In this document: positions 36,093 through 45,672 of the stretch, piece by piece | Layout: each line of letters starts with the position of its first letter | Numbering within the stretch: the first letter of the stretch is position 1 | Source: Aspidiotus rigidus | Taxonomy: Eukaryota > Arthropoda > Insecta > Hemiptera > Diaspididae | Reading direction: 5' to 3' | Assembly: GCA_035079385.1 (NCBI GenBank) | Contig: JAVHKY010000054.1 | Span: forward strand, 9,835,501 to 9,899,500 | DNA length: 64,000 nt | Notes under the pieces: generated by a model | What the model was told of the DNA's origin: nothing | Database searches by the model: none | The model's input: the letters and a program-made list of their open reading frames with translations, nothing else | Translations under genes and position numbers: made by a program

Positions 36093-36816
36093 TTCTAGAT
36101 CATGGTCATTTAAATGAAGAATTTAGAAGAGCAGCTCATATAGTAATTGTAACCTTCATCATAAAATTCCTAGATTTATTCCTATTTATTCTCATAATTA
36201 ATTTCTCTAGATATGATGCGCCTTTATTTGTTGAAGAGTTTGGTGACGGTTATGATAATATTACATTAATAGCAAATAATGAAGAAAAATGTATCTCATT
36301 TTCCAAAGTTATAAAATACGAGTATGATTCTAGGATAGAGAACAATAAAAATAAAATCATTCTCAACAATATTGACCTTAGATTTTTAGATTCCTCTGAA
36401 TTATAGCTAAGAATTTAAAAAGATGTAATTTTGAAAATTTGAAGAAATGGTTTGATGAAAAAGTACCTAAAAATTTATCTGAAATGGAAAGAAAGAATTT
36501 ATTTAAACTACTAGTAAAAAATTAACTTATCCACAATTATGATTACCTACATAAATCCATTAAAAAAGTATAGTAAAATAGAATTACCTTTGAGGGACAA
36601 CTTTTATAATGCATTAAATGATCAGCATGTTGATACTGGCAAATATCATTATGCGCAAGAAATTTGGAAGTATTTCAATATGAAAAATATGAGTGAATTC
36701 ACAATGTTATATCATATAATAAATATATTCTTACTAACTGATATCATAGAAAATTTTAGGGAAACATCCCTAAAAATGAACAAATTAGACCCAGTTTGGT
36801 ATTACATAACTCCTGG

Positions 36817-37011
36817 TGTCGCGAAGCGAACATCGTATATATGTACAGATGTACCTTACAGTTCTGTTACAGGTCTACTCGCAGGTAATGTTCGGATTCC
36901 CCATTTTATATACCGATCTTACCTGTGGGTAGGCCAAGAAATTTCATATTAATATACAATATTATCTCATTGTATCTTTTTTCTCTCTCTTTATTATATG
37001 GTTTCTTTTTA
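36817..37011 (+). repeat. 5' LTR of the 36.8-kb element
   Basis: 195 bp. Contains GTACAGATGTACCTTACAGT and AATATTATCTCATTGTAT. Followed by a partial duplication of its own last ~30 bp (TTCTCTCTCTTTATTATATG, 37012-37031), which supplies the ATG of the next small ORF. Confidence 0.9.
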
Positions 37012-37028
37012 TTCTCTCTCTTTATTAT

Positions 37029-37205
37029 ATGGTTTCATCAGACAAAAAACGAATTTTCTGGAAAGTAGGGCTAATTAAAGAAATAAAACTTGGTCGCGAT
37101 AATAAAATTCGATCCGTTGTAATACGATTAAACGATAAATCTTCAATTACTCGTCCGATCTCTCTTGTCTATCCATTAGAAATAGATAGTTCTTTAAACC
37201 TCTAA
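37029..37205 (+). CDS. BEL/Pao pol C-terminal tail (DUF5641-like)
   Basis: A 58-codon open frame reads MVSSDKKRIFWKVGLIKEIK, then LGRDNKIRSVVIRL and ITRPISLVYPLE. The W-x-x-G-x-I-x-E, G-x-D-x-x-I-R and R-P-x-x-x-x-Y-P-L-E pattern is that of the domain ending BEL/Pao polyproteins. Here it stands alone just after the 5' LTR, so gag-pol has been deleted up to this tail. In a full element this tail lies near the 3' end. The ATG is provided by the duplicated LTR end, so translation from it is possible but unproven. Confidence 0.75.
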   Translation: MVSSDKKRIFWKVGLIKEIKLGRDNKIRSVVIRLNDKSSITRPISLVYPLEIDSSLNL

Positions 37206-37261
37206 ATTGGTGGTCTTCTCTTTTTTCTCTCAACCCACCCCCTCTTCTCTCTTTCTCTTCT

Positions 37262-37634
37262 GCACGAGCGTTTATCGCTAAGGTGCAAGACTTTTTTTTC
37301 TTTTCTTTTCTTTTTTTTTGTTTCTTCTCTCTTATTATGCACGAGCGTTTACCGCTAATGTGCAAAGAATTATTATTATTTATTTATTTTTATTTTTATT
37401 TTTTTTTTATTTTCTCTTCTCTTCTCTCCTCTCTTTTTTTTTCCTCTTCTCTTCTTTTTCGCACGAGCGTAAATTCGCTAATGTACGGAAAAGTAATTTT
37501 TTTTTGTTTTCTCTTTCGCTTTTCTCTATTCTCTTTTTCTTTCTTTCTTTCTCTTCTCTCTCTTCTCTCCTTCATTTTCAGTTTAATTTTTATTTTCTTT
37601 CTTTGTTTTGCACGAGCGTATATCGCTAACGTGC
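37262..37634 (+). repeat. Four dispersed 25-nt stem-loops
   Basis: Copies at 37262-37286, 37339-37363, 37461-37486 and 37610-37634. Each starts GCACGAGCG and ends CGCTAA(G/T/C)GTGC (GTAC in copy 3). AGCG pairs with CGCT and GCAC with GTGC across a 4-6 nt loop (TTTAT, TTTAC, TAAATT, TATAT). They are separated by 52-125 bp of C/T-rich DNA. The loop varies while the stems are kept. Confidence 0.85.
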
Positions 37635-37683
37635 ATGACAATTCTTTTTCTCACCTCCTTTCTTTTCTCCCTTCTCTCTCAAG

Positions 37684-38001
37684 ATGGAGTCAATCGAAGA
37701 TGTTGAGACCGACTCACTTGCCTTCATGGCCAACGAATGGAGAAGAGAATTGGCGGAACTCCAGGCTGGGATTGTCACTTGGGCAGCCCCAACCACTCAG
37801 GTTCCCGAATCCGACGCCGGGAAGAAACGTCATCAACCCGGCAAGGAGAGTAGGAGGAGGAACCAAAAGAGGCGGCGCCAACTCCAGAGACAATTCAAGG
37901 AGAATGAGAAGAAGAGGATGAGAGATGAATTTCTCAAAAAGGAAGTGGAGCGACTGAAAGAGAAATACCGGCTCCTGAAGGAGGCAAAAGACAGAAGCTA
38001 G
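37684..38001 (+). CDS. Small basic coiled-coil-like ORF in mini-LTR element
   Basis: 105 residues starting MESIEDVETDSLAFMANEWR in good context (caagATGG) after the pyrimidine-rich, hairpin-bearing leader. The N-terminus is acidic. The middle is very basic (GKKRHQPGKESRRRNQKRRR) and the C-terminus is a charged heptad-like helix (FLKKEVERLKEKYRLLKEAK). No family recognised. Its intact frame, in contrast to the broken surroundings, suggests past selection. A nucleic-acid-binding or packaging role is speculation. Confidence 0.6.
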   Translation: MESIEDVETDSLAFMANEWRRELAELQAGIVTWAAPTTQVPESDAGKKRHQPGKESRRRNQKRRRQLQRQFKENEKKRMRDEFLKKEVERLKEKYRLLKEAKDRS

Positions 38002-38385
38002 TCTCAGTTTTTATCATTTTTTTTTACGAAGTTTTATTTATTGTCTATAAGTTTTATTCAATTTGTTTGTTTTTGGAGGGTCGCAAGAGCGATTTTTTAT
38101 TTATATTCTTCAATTTTTAAAATGTGATTTGTTATTTTATTATTTTCTCGAAGTTTTTATTCTATTTATAAGTTTTATTCTTTTTTTTCTTTTTTCTTTT
38201 TCCATTTTCTGAATTTTATATTACTTTTAATTTTTTTTTCTCGTGAGTTTCATCTTTTTGTTTTCTTAGATTAAGCTTGTCACCACTTATTCTAGTCACC
38301 TCTTTGTATGTTCCTTTGTTTATTTGTTCATTTTATTTATTTATTTATTTATTATTATTTTTTTTTTCTTTCTTTTTTCGCGGAG

Positions 38386-38580
38386 TGTCGCGAAGCGAAC
38401 ATCGTATATATGTACAGATGTACCTTACAGTTCTGTTACAGGCCTACTCGCAGGTAATGTTCGGATTCCCCATTTTATATACCGATCTTACCTGTGGGTA
38501 GGCCAAGAAATTTCATATTAATATACAATATTATCTCATTGTATTTTTTTTCTCTCTCTTTATTATATGGTTTCTTTCTA
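38386..38580 (+). repeat. 3' LTR of the 36.8-kb element
   Basis: 195 bp, nearly identical to 36817-37011. Preceded by a T/C-rich stretch (38355-38380), with no polypurine tract directly upstream on the plus strand, which is unusual for an LTR element in this orientation. Confidence 0.9.
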
Positions 38581-39235
38581 CCTGGATTTACCTACTTGGG
38601 ATTGTATACTAAAAACAACTTCACAAAAGTTGGAATTATCAACTGATGCGGATATGTTATTAATGTTTGAAAGGACTAAACGAGGACAAATTTCTCAGGG
38701 TTCAAATAGATATGCAGAAGCTATAAATATAATTATGAGAAAGAAATTTGATAAAAATAAGGATTCCATATTCATCCAATATTTAGATGCAAATAATTTA
38801 CATGGATAGGCTATGTGTAAATATTCAGGCTACCTTATGGAGAATTTGAATGGAGAAATCCAGAATATCTCAATGAAGAAATAATTTTAAAAATAGAAGA
38901 TGATTAGAAAATTGGATAATATATCTTCTTGAAGTGGATCTAAAATATACATGATGAACATTCTGATTTAACTTATTGTCCTCAAAATGTAATTAATGAC
39001 AACCAACTTCCAAAATTATTTACAACATTGTATGGTAAAAAAAAGTACCTTGCATTACTTAAATCTTGGAGAAACTCTTGAAGTTGGATTGAAATTGGAG
39101 AAAATACTTAGGGTTACAAAATTTGATCAATCTGATTGGGAATTCAAGAAATTTTTAAAGAAATTCCTCTAAATTATTTTCATATCCAGTTGACTAAAGT
39201 TCTTCAAGCAACCTGTCATTTCTTTTTATAGGATT

Positions 39236-39619
39236 ACACTGCGTAACACATAAATAAGAATGGATGATTCTTGAAGTAATTTTTACACTGAATTCAATGC
39301 CGTTTTCCGTTTTTCGATTGCACGTCTAGATTTCTTGTAATCATCATCTTTACGTACAATAAATTGTCGTGTGTCGTCGCGAAACGTAACGCAGGTTCCC
39401 GCGCTTTGATCAACGTAGCAGTAACACAGCACGAGAACCAGCGTTACGTTGCGCGACGACACGCGACAATTTATTGTAAGTAAAGATGATGATTACAAGA
39501 AATCTAGATGTGCTATCGGAAAACGGAAAACGGCATTGAATTCAGTGCAAAAAATACTTTAAGAATCATCTATTCTTATTCAAGTAATTTTCAAAAAGTT
39601 TTAAATTGTTACGCAGTGT
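39236..39619. mobile_element. Foldback MITE, 384 bp
   Basis: Almost the whole segment is one palindrome: ACACTGCGTAAC at the left matches GTTACGCAGTGT at the right. Internal matches continue (GAATTCAATGCCGTTTTCCG, GATTTCTTGTAATCATCATC, CGACAATTTATTGTA) to a centre near 39425. It lies at the decayed end of the polymerase relic. No coding capacity. Confidence 0.8.
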
Positions 39620-40423
39620 TATTTATAAATAATTATTGTTTATTATCATGGATATCCATAGTACTATTTATTCATTCAATACGATTTAATAAGTACCAAG
39701 TTATTGACATAAACTGTGATTTAAAAAAAATGAAATGTTGAAAAAAATAGCTCGCGCGAGACAGAAAAGCCGAGTGCGCTCAAGTGCGCTAGAACATTAA
39801 ATAAGTACCTAATTCAATTTTTCAGGACATATCAGAAATGTTAAAATAACGATTGCACTGATGAAAAAAAGTGAAGTATGATAAAATGGAAACGTCATCT
39901 ATGATATAGAAGGTAGAAAAATAGTGAAAATATAGCAAAATTATAAAAATTTGATATAAAATTGATGTAAAAAATTGAAATTATATAACTTAAGACACAA
40001 AAATTATATATTTTTCTTATGAAGATGGGAAGTCTCGGAGTGAAAATTTCAGGAATTTTTAGGATTATTGAAAGTGGTGAGAATTGAATAAAGAAGTGAG
40101 AAATTGTTCCCTGCGCCAGCATATACTCAAAACCAGCAATGATAACGATCAATTTTGAAGCGGTTTCATTGGGGCAGGGCATGTTGTAGGTGTCGCTATC
40201 GTCGACAATTTCTCCAATGTAATTCTTATGGGAAATGAAAAATTGCTCCGGTAAATTGAAAATCAGAATATCTTATAGGAGATTTTACGCTCTTTCAATT
40301 TGGTTCTTGGTGTTTTTTCTTCAAAATCGCACCGTTTTGAGTCATTTGAAGAGAACTTGAAAATCCCCATATACCTCTGTGTTACGGATATTACTCTGCT
40401 TATCAATATTTCTTCAATAGGTT
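39620..40423. other. Unannotated AT-rich DNA
   Basis: No recognised gene. The minus frame 39895-40182 is hydrophobic, low-complexity and unsupported. Confidence 0.45.
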
Positions 40424-40581
40424 CAATTATTAACGAGTCGGTATTTCACGCCACATTGGGAGGGAAGTTGATTCCGCGAGTGTTCGAAGTTCTTGCATTT
40501 GCACGCTCGCATTGCGCGGTATTGCGTTTTGTATTCATGCTTTGGACTGTGGGTCCTTGGGTCTGTATGGACTTTGAATAT

Positions 40582-40717
40582 GTGATTTGCAATGAGAAAA
40601 GGATGCTCATTGCCCATTGGCGCCGGAATACCATTTCTCTCTAATTGGTCATCTAATCAGAGAGAAATGGTGTTCCTGTCAGTGGGCAATGAGCATCCTT
40701 TTCTCATCGCAGGTCAC
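40582..40717. mobile_element. 136-bp palindromic MITE inside the foldback element
   Basis: A near-perfect hairpin (GTGATTTGCAATGAGAAAAG on the left, CTTTTCTCATCGCAGGTCAC on the right) is flanked by the 4-bp duplication ATAT (40578-40581, 40718-40721). The other foldback arm lacks it (GAATATTTTCC at about 42055-42065), showing the empty site. Confidence 0.82.
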
Positions 40718-40721
40718 ATAT

Positions 40722-42070
40722 TTTCCAAAATGTTTTACTTGAAAAAAGACGAAGTGACTTGAAAATTTTTTTCGAAATATTTTACACTCTAAAAAACGAC
40801 CGACGTACCAAAATATGTTTGGAGTTCGAAAATCAAAAATTCTTTGAGATAGCCTACTTGAAAAAACGACCAAGTCCGAGAATATTATTGGACTTTGAAA
40901 ATTTTTGAAGGAAATTCACTTGAAAAAAAGACGAAGTACCAGAATATTATTGGACTGATAATATTTTCCTGGATGATTTACTCAAAAAAACAACAGAGTC
41001 CGAGATTAATACTGGACTTCAAATATGTTTTGAGGTATTTAACTCGAGAAAACGACGAAGTACAAGCATATTTTTGGACTTGGAAAATTTTTTTGGTATT
41101 TTACTTGAAGGAAACAACAAAGTGCGAAAATATTATTGGACTTGAATTATTTTTTGAAGTATCTTACTTAAAAAAAGGACAAAGTACCAGAATATCATTA
41201 GACTTGGAATATTTTCCTGAATGATTTACTCAAAAAAACAACCGAGTCCGAGATTAATACTGGACTTAATATTTTTTGAGATATTTTACTCGAGGAAACG
41301 ACAGAGTAAAAGAATTTTTTTGGAGTTGGGATATTTTCCTGGATGATCTACTCAAAAAACAACTGAGTGTGAGAATAATTTTGTACTTGGAATATTTTTT
41401 GAAATATTTTACTCCAAAAAAAACCCAAGTACAAGAACATTTTGGACTTGGAAAATTGTTTTGAGATGTTTTACTTGAAAAAACAATCAGTTATATCTCA
41501 GAAAATATTGTAAGTCAAAAAATGTTCCAAAACATAATTCTTTTTTGAGAGATCACGAGAAATATTCCAAGCTCAAAAATATATTCTGGTACTTTCTTGT
41601 TTTTGTCATTTTCTCGCGTAAAATATCTCGAAGAATATTCCGAGTCTAATATTATTCTTGGACTTTGTCATTTTTCAAGTAGAATATCCTGGAAAATATT
41701 CTCATACTTTGTTGTTTTTCCAAGTCAAATATCTTGAAACTAAAAAATTTTTCCAAGTCCAAAAATTATCTTGTACTTTGTCGGTTTCTCGAGTCAAATA
41801 CATCAAAAAATATTCCAAGTCCAGTATTAATCTCGGACTTCGTCGTTTTTTTGAGTAAATCGTCCAGGAACATAACATGTCCAATAATATTCTGGTACTT
41901 CGTCTTCTTTTCAAGTGAATTACCTTGAAAAATATTTGAAGTCCAATAATATTCTCATTTCTCGGACTTGATCGTTTTTTCAAGTAGAATATCTCAAAGA
42001 ATTTTTGAAGTCCAAAAATATTCTTGTACTTCGTCTTTTTTTCGAGTAAAAATTTTGGAAAATATTCAAA
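40722..42070. repeat. Head-to-head tandem arrays of ~60-bp units
   Basis: Units carry ACTTGAAAAAACGAC, AAGTACCAGAATATT and TTGGACTTGGAATATTTT. A higher-order period of about 248 bp is visible from the repeated TTTCCTGGATGATTTACTC / CCGAGATTAATACTGG block (40965 and 41215). Orientation reverses near 41510. Open frames across the array (for example minus 41702-42349) are repeat artefacts. Confidence 0.8.
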
Positions 42071-42219
42071 GTCCATACAGGCCCAAGGACCCACAGTCCA
42101 AAGCATGAATACAAGACGCAATACCGCGCAACGCGAGCGTGCTAACGCAAAAACTTGGAAGACTCGTGGAATCAACTTCCCTCCCAATTTGGCGTGAAAT
42201 TCCGACTCGTCAATTATTA

Positions 42220-44430
42220 GCGTAATCTGGCCTATCACGTTAGACGTATGGAGTTGATTACGCAAATCCAAAACGTGTGACAAGAAAGGTGCGCTCATTC
42301 TGTTGTAAACAGAACGCAACCCGCTCGTTGTTGTCGTTCGTGACGTCACTAGCTGTAACGGGTAACGTAGCGCGCAACAGCAAAACTCATGTACCCCGTG
42401 TAACCTGTTTTTGCATAGTTGTGATCAGACAGGGGATAAGGAACATTGGCGCCAAGTTATGAAGCTATGATGAAAGAAAAAAGAAAGGAGGGAGGGCTGA
42501 TCTGAACGTGCTTAGTGTTTGGATTGTTAAATATCTTCTTGCTGGCATTTGTTATGTATTTATTCAGTTGATTGTATCTTACTTTCAAAATGATCGTCAT
42601 GAAGTTGAAACGTCGTGTGGGGGCATTATTGTGTATTTAGAAAAAGTATTGTAATTTTTTCTTAAATTATATAATGTGTGGAAGCTTAGTGTTGTTCTTT
42701 AATTACAGTGCATAGGATGGTTCCAACTACTGCCCTACATGGCAAACTAGATTGTAGAAAGGAGAGAAATTTTCAGTAAACAAAAGTTGAAAAAAAGATT
42801 CATATCATGAATGGTCCCTTTAGAGAAATTAATAATCGATGATGTAGCTGCTTGTAATCTAGTATTATCTTTTACTAGATCTCCAGAAATCAGTGATAAA
42901 CTAGCAGTGGCAAGACCGATCTTAGGGCAAGCGGGACAAATATAATTGACCTCGTGCTTCTATCCAAAAGGAGCCTCTACCAAACCGTCCTTTGTGTTAT
43001 GTACTCCTTACCCCCTTCCCGACTGTGCAATTTTGCTAAATTTATCCCTAGCCAACATTAACGAGATTTGGACAGTCTCAACCAATTTACAGGAATAATC
43101 ATCAATTATTTGAATGGGGTAGAGAATGAAATAGAAGCTCGCACCTAACTCAATAAACTCGCTTTCGATTCGCCAGAGTATATATTCAAGATGAGTTGAA
43201 TTACGGATTGAAAGTCCATCAAGAATTTCAACTAGAACTACGGGTAAAACCAGAAGTAAAAAGAGAACGCCTCATTAAACAAAGAAAAAAATGTACATCG
43301 CACGAATACAGTTCAGGGAGAGTAGTGATCCGGAAAATCGGTTCACCAAAGAAATTATTCAGTGGGCGATCGCTATATTTGGTATACATTCGCGGAATAC
43401 TGACGAAAGAAATCTTCCTTGTAAATCGAAATAAATTCTTTTCGAACTACACGCATAGTAATATCTCGGCAATATTAAAATTCCTTTTTTGTAAACAACA
43501 CAAACCGGGAAAAAGTACGAGCACGCTAGTTATTATAGAATGAAGTCGAAAAAAGTTTTCCTCCCGATAACGGAGGGCGGAAGAAAATTGCGCGCTAGTT
43601 GTTTCTTCTTATTCATCATCAACAAAAATGCGCCTCGAGTTTCACTGATGCTTACGCTAATTTTTATTTCACATCGAGATTATATTCATGAACTTCAATT
43701 CTTCAAATTAGCATCGAATAATTAACATCGAATCTAATGTTTGCTCTATTACTTTTGTAGCTCATGTTGCTTAGGTATATGCGAAAGTAGAATTAGTACC
43801 TTCTCCAATAAAGCCTGCTACCTTATTATTTTCGATCCAGAGTATGTGACACGCAAAAAAAAAAATCGGAAATCGAGAATTTTAATTAGACGTAATTAAG
43901 GAGAGCTCTTCCACGAATTTGATGATGTTACATCGTTTAAAGAACCAGAATGATATCGTAATGAGATTGTTGAGAGGTGACAGGACAGAAAAATAATAAA
44001 ACGGCTCATGCCAAGTGCTCATTTCAGGATGACGCTGAAGGGAAAACTTCACTGTTGCTTTTCTCGTTTTACTTCCAGTCGCGAAGCTTTTAACCATCGT
44101 ATCTGTGGCCGTTTCGGATTTCATCAGCACTCGAACACAGAGGTAGTTCTCTACCGCAGACATCAGCTGGAGACCTACAGCCGTGCTACTAATGTCCCCT
44201 TTTCATGAAAAAAAAAAAATGTGCTCGCTATTCTTTTCTCGCAGAACTTACGATGGGAACATCTAATTTGAAAAGAAAATTTTCTCCGCACATACGAGAG
44301 GAAAACGAGCACGCGTAACCCCCGAAGAGGAAACCGCGTTACACATTCAATTAATTCTTCATCCGGAGATTGGTGAGCCAACGACATTCTATTTATTCAC
44401 GCCGAGAACGTTTCGAAAATGAAGACATCG
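42220..44430. other. Unannotated DNA
   Basis: A 115-residue basic plus-strand frame lies at 43196-43543 (VKPEVKRERLIKQRKKCTSH) with no recognised domain. Other frames are shorter. Nothing else supportable. Confidence 0.4.
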
Positions 44431-44442
44431 GAACGTATTTAG

Positions 44443-44510
44443 TCAGGTGGTGCAGTGGCGGAAAATTAAGTTTCCAGAGATCGATTCCTCGTTTGTAGCT
44501 AATCCCGGTT
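44443..44510 (+). other. tRNA-like promoter boxes (possible SINE or tRNA relic)
   Basis: TGGTGCAGTGG resembles a Pol III A box. GATCGATTCC, about 35 bp downstream, resembles a B box. I could not draw a cloverleaf or find a 3' tail, so this is a low-confidence call. Confidence 0.25.
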
Positions 44511-45067
44511 GCGTCATTAATTTTCAACATCTAGTCGTGGAATTACACAGAAATGGAAAACACTCACCATTGCATGTCAACGTGAGCTCAACCATCCATT
44601 CATAAACACTCACGATGACAATTTTAGAAGAAAGAGTCATGAATAAAACTGTACCGATTACCTCTCAACTTTTAAAAGTATCTTCAAATTTTTTGAAGCG
44701 ACAGATTTCATTTTCCGCAATCTCGTGCGTCATAGGGCTCGAAGACTAAATGAATCAGTATTTTGTGATCGCGTTTGAAGGTTGGAAAATTCTGAGGCTT
44801 AAAACTCAAATTTCAAATTTAAGTTGTATTTGCACCCAAAGACTTGAGTTTGTTTTAGGATTGCTAATAATTGTCAACAAGACCTGGAATCAAAATGCAT
44901 TGTCTAATGTGAATCTTTATAGTCCACGACAAATTGCATATCAGGACGTTTAGTTCTCAGGGCTCACTCTTGGTCTACTGTAAGTCTAAAATACAGATCC
45001 TCAGAATATACAAATACGAGGGGAGGTGAGGGTTTTACGTATTTGCTTTTCAATTTGGCGGGAGGAG

Positions 45068-45200
45068 GATGGTGTGTACAGGTGTATTCGCAGATTTTTC
45101 AATCACCCATGGGGTAAAATTTTGTCCTAGAAATTTAGAGGAAGAAGGGTAATGCACAGGACGGTGTACTCCCAGATTTCTGAATCACCTACGGAGTATA
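45068..45200 (+). repeat. Stray CATG-family GC cores
   Basis: Two cores (GGTGTATTCGCAGATTTTTC with TCACCCATGGGGTAAAAT; GGTGTACTCCCAGATTTCTG with AATCACCTACGGAG). They end directly at the nested transposon that starts at 45203. Confidence 0.6.
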
Positions 45201-45672
45201 AACAGGGTGTCTACCAGAATTGAAAAATGGAAATAGTTGACATTAGTTGACCTTTTTTTCTATATTTTATTTGACCCTAAAAAATATCACCCCCCCCCTC
45301 TCTCTCCAAACTAATATCGTAATTTCGGTATCTTTTTATTCTTTTGCAAAAATTAATATTTAATCGAGAAAAGTGTCATTTTAAAAGTCAGAAGTTTTTT
45401 ATTATACCTTGATATTGGGCATAGGAAAGACAGGTGAAAAACATTCTTTACACAAAATTATGCATTTTTGGACTTTTTAATTGACCTACGGATAGAAAAG
45501 TTGACTTTACTTGACTTAGTCAGGGTGACTACCAGAATTGAAAAATGGAAATAGTTGACATTAGTTGACCTTTTTTCGGTATTTTATTTGACCCTAAAGA
45601 ATATCAAACTGCCCCCCCCACTAATATCGTAATTTCGGTATTTTTTTTATTCGTTTGCAAGAATTAATATTT

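Larger units (their letters stand above)
36812..38585 (+). mobile_element. 1.76-kb non-autonomous BEL/Pao-derived LTR element
   Basis: 195-bp direct repeats (36817-37011 and 38386-38580) are bounded by the 5-bp TSD CCTGG (36812-36816 and 38581-38585). LTRs start TGTCGCGAAGCGAACATCG and end TTTCTTT(T/C)TA; I noticed only a few substitutions between them. Inside are a BEL/Pao pol tail (37029-37205), pyrimidine-rich DNA with four 25-nt stem-loops, a 105-residue ORF (37684-38001), and T-rich sequence. There is no gag, RT or integrase. It interrupts the polymerase relic exactly between PG and the following codons. Confidence 0.9.
36093..39165 (+). pseudogene. Polinton/Maverick-type protein-primed DNA polymerase B (broken)
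   Basis: Three blocks of a family-B, protein-primed polymerase are visible. (1) 36093-36490, exonuclease-proximal: VLDHGHLNEEFRRAAH, FSRYDAPLFVEEFGDGYDN, FSKVIKY, then AKNLKRCNFENLKKWF. (2) 36539-36816: LNDQHVDTGKYHYAQEIWKY, FLLTDIIENFRETSLKMNKL, DPVWYYITPG. (3) 38586-39165: PTWDCILKTTSQKLELSTDA, RGQISQGSNRYAEA, YLDANNLHG (the D-x-x-N-L motif A region), then after shifts LEVGLKLEKILRVTKFDQSD. Between blocks 2 and 3 lies an LTR element (36817-38580). Stops and at least four frameshifts are present. In Polintons this enzyme replicates the linear element DNA. No capsid, integrase or TIR was found here, so an adintovirus-like or other related source is not excluded. Confidence 0.82.
40433..42210. 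mobile_element. Foldback/MULE-like element with tandem-repeat arms
   Basis: Termini ACGAGTCGG / CCGACTCGT are flanked by an exact 9-bp TSD CAATTATTA (40424-40432 and 42211-42219). Outer TIRs of about 150 bp (40433-40580; 42072-42210) are roughly 90% identical (TTGGACTGTGGGTCCTTGGG in both). Inward, both arms are diverged ~60-bp tandem repeats (GACGAAGTACCAGAATATT; TTTTACTTGAAAAAACGAC) running inward on the left (40722-41500) and in reverse complement on the right (41520-42070). A 9-bp TSD and repeat-built arms are the hallmark of Foldback/Galileo-like elements. No transposase remains. Confidence 0.88.

Noticed and set aside
37283..37921. 212-residue plus-strand open frame
   Set aside because: Its N-terminal two thirds is a Phe/Leu/Ser-rich translation of pyrimidine-rich DNA; the better frame is 37684-38001.
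41702..42349. 215-residue minus-strand open frame
   Set aside because: Lies across the tandem arm and TIR of the foldback element; no domain.
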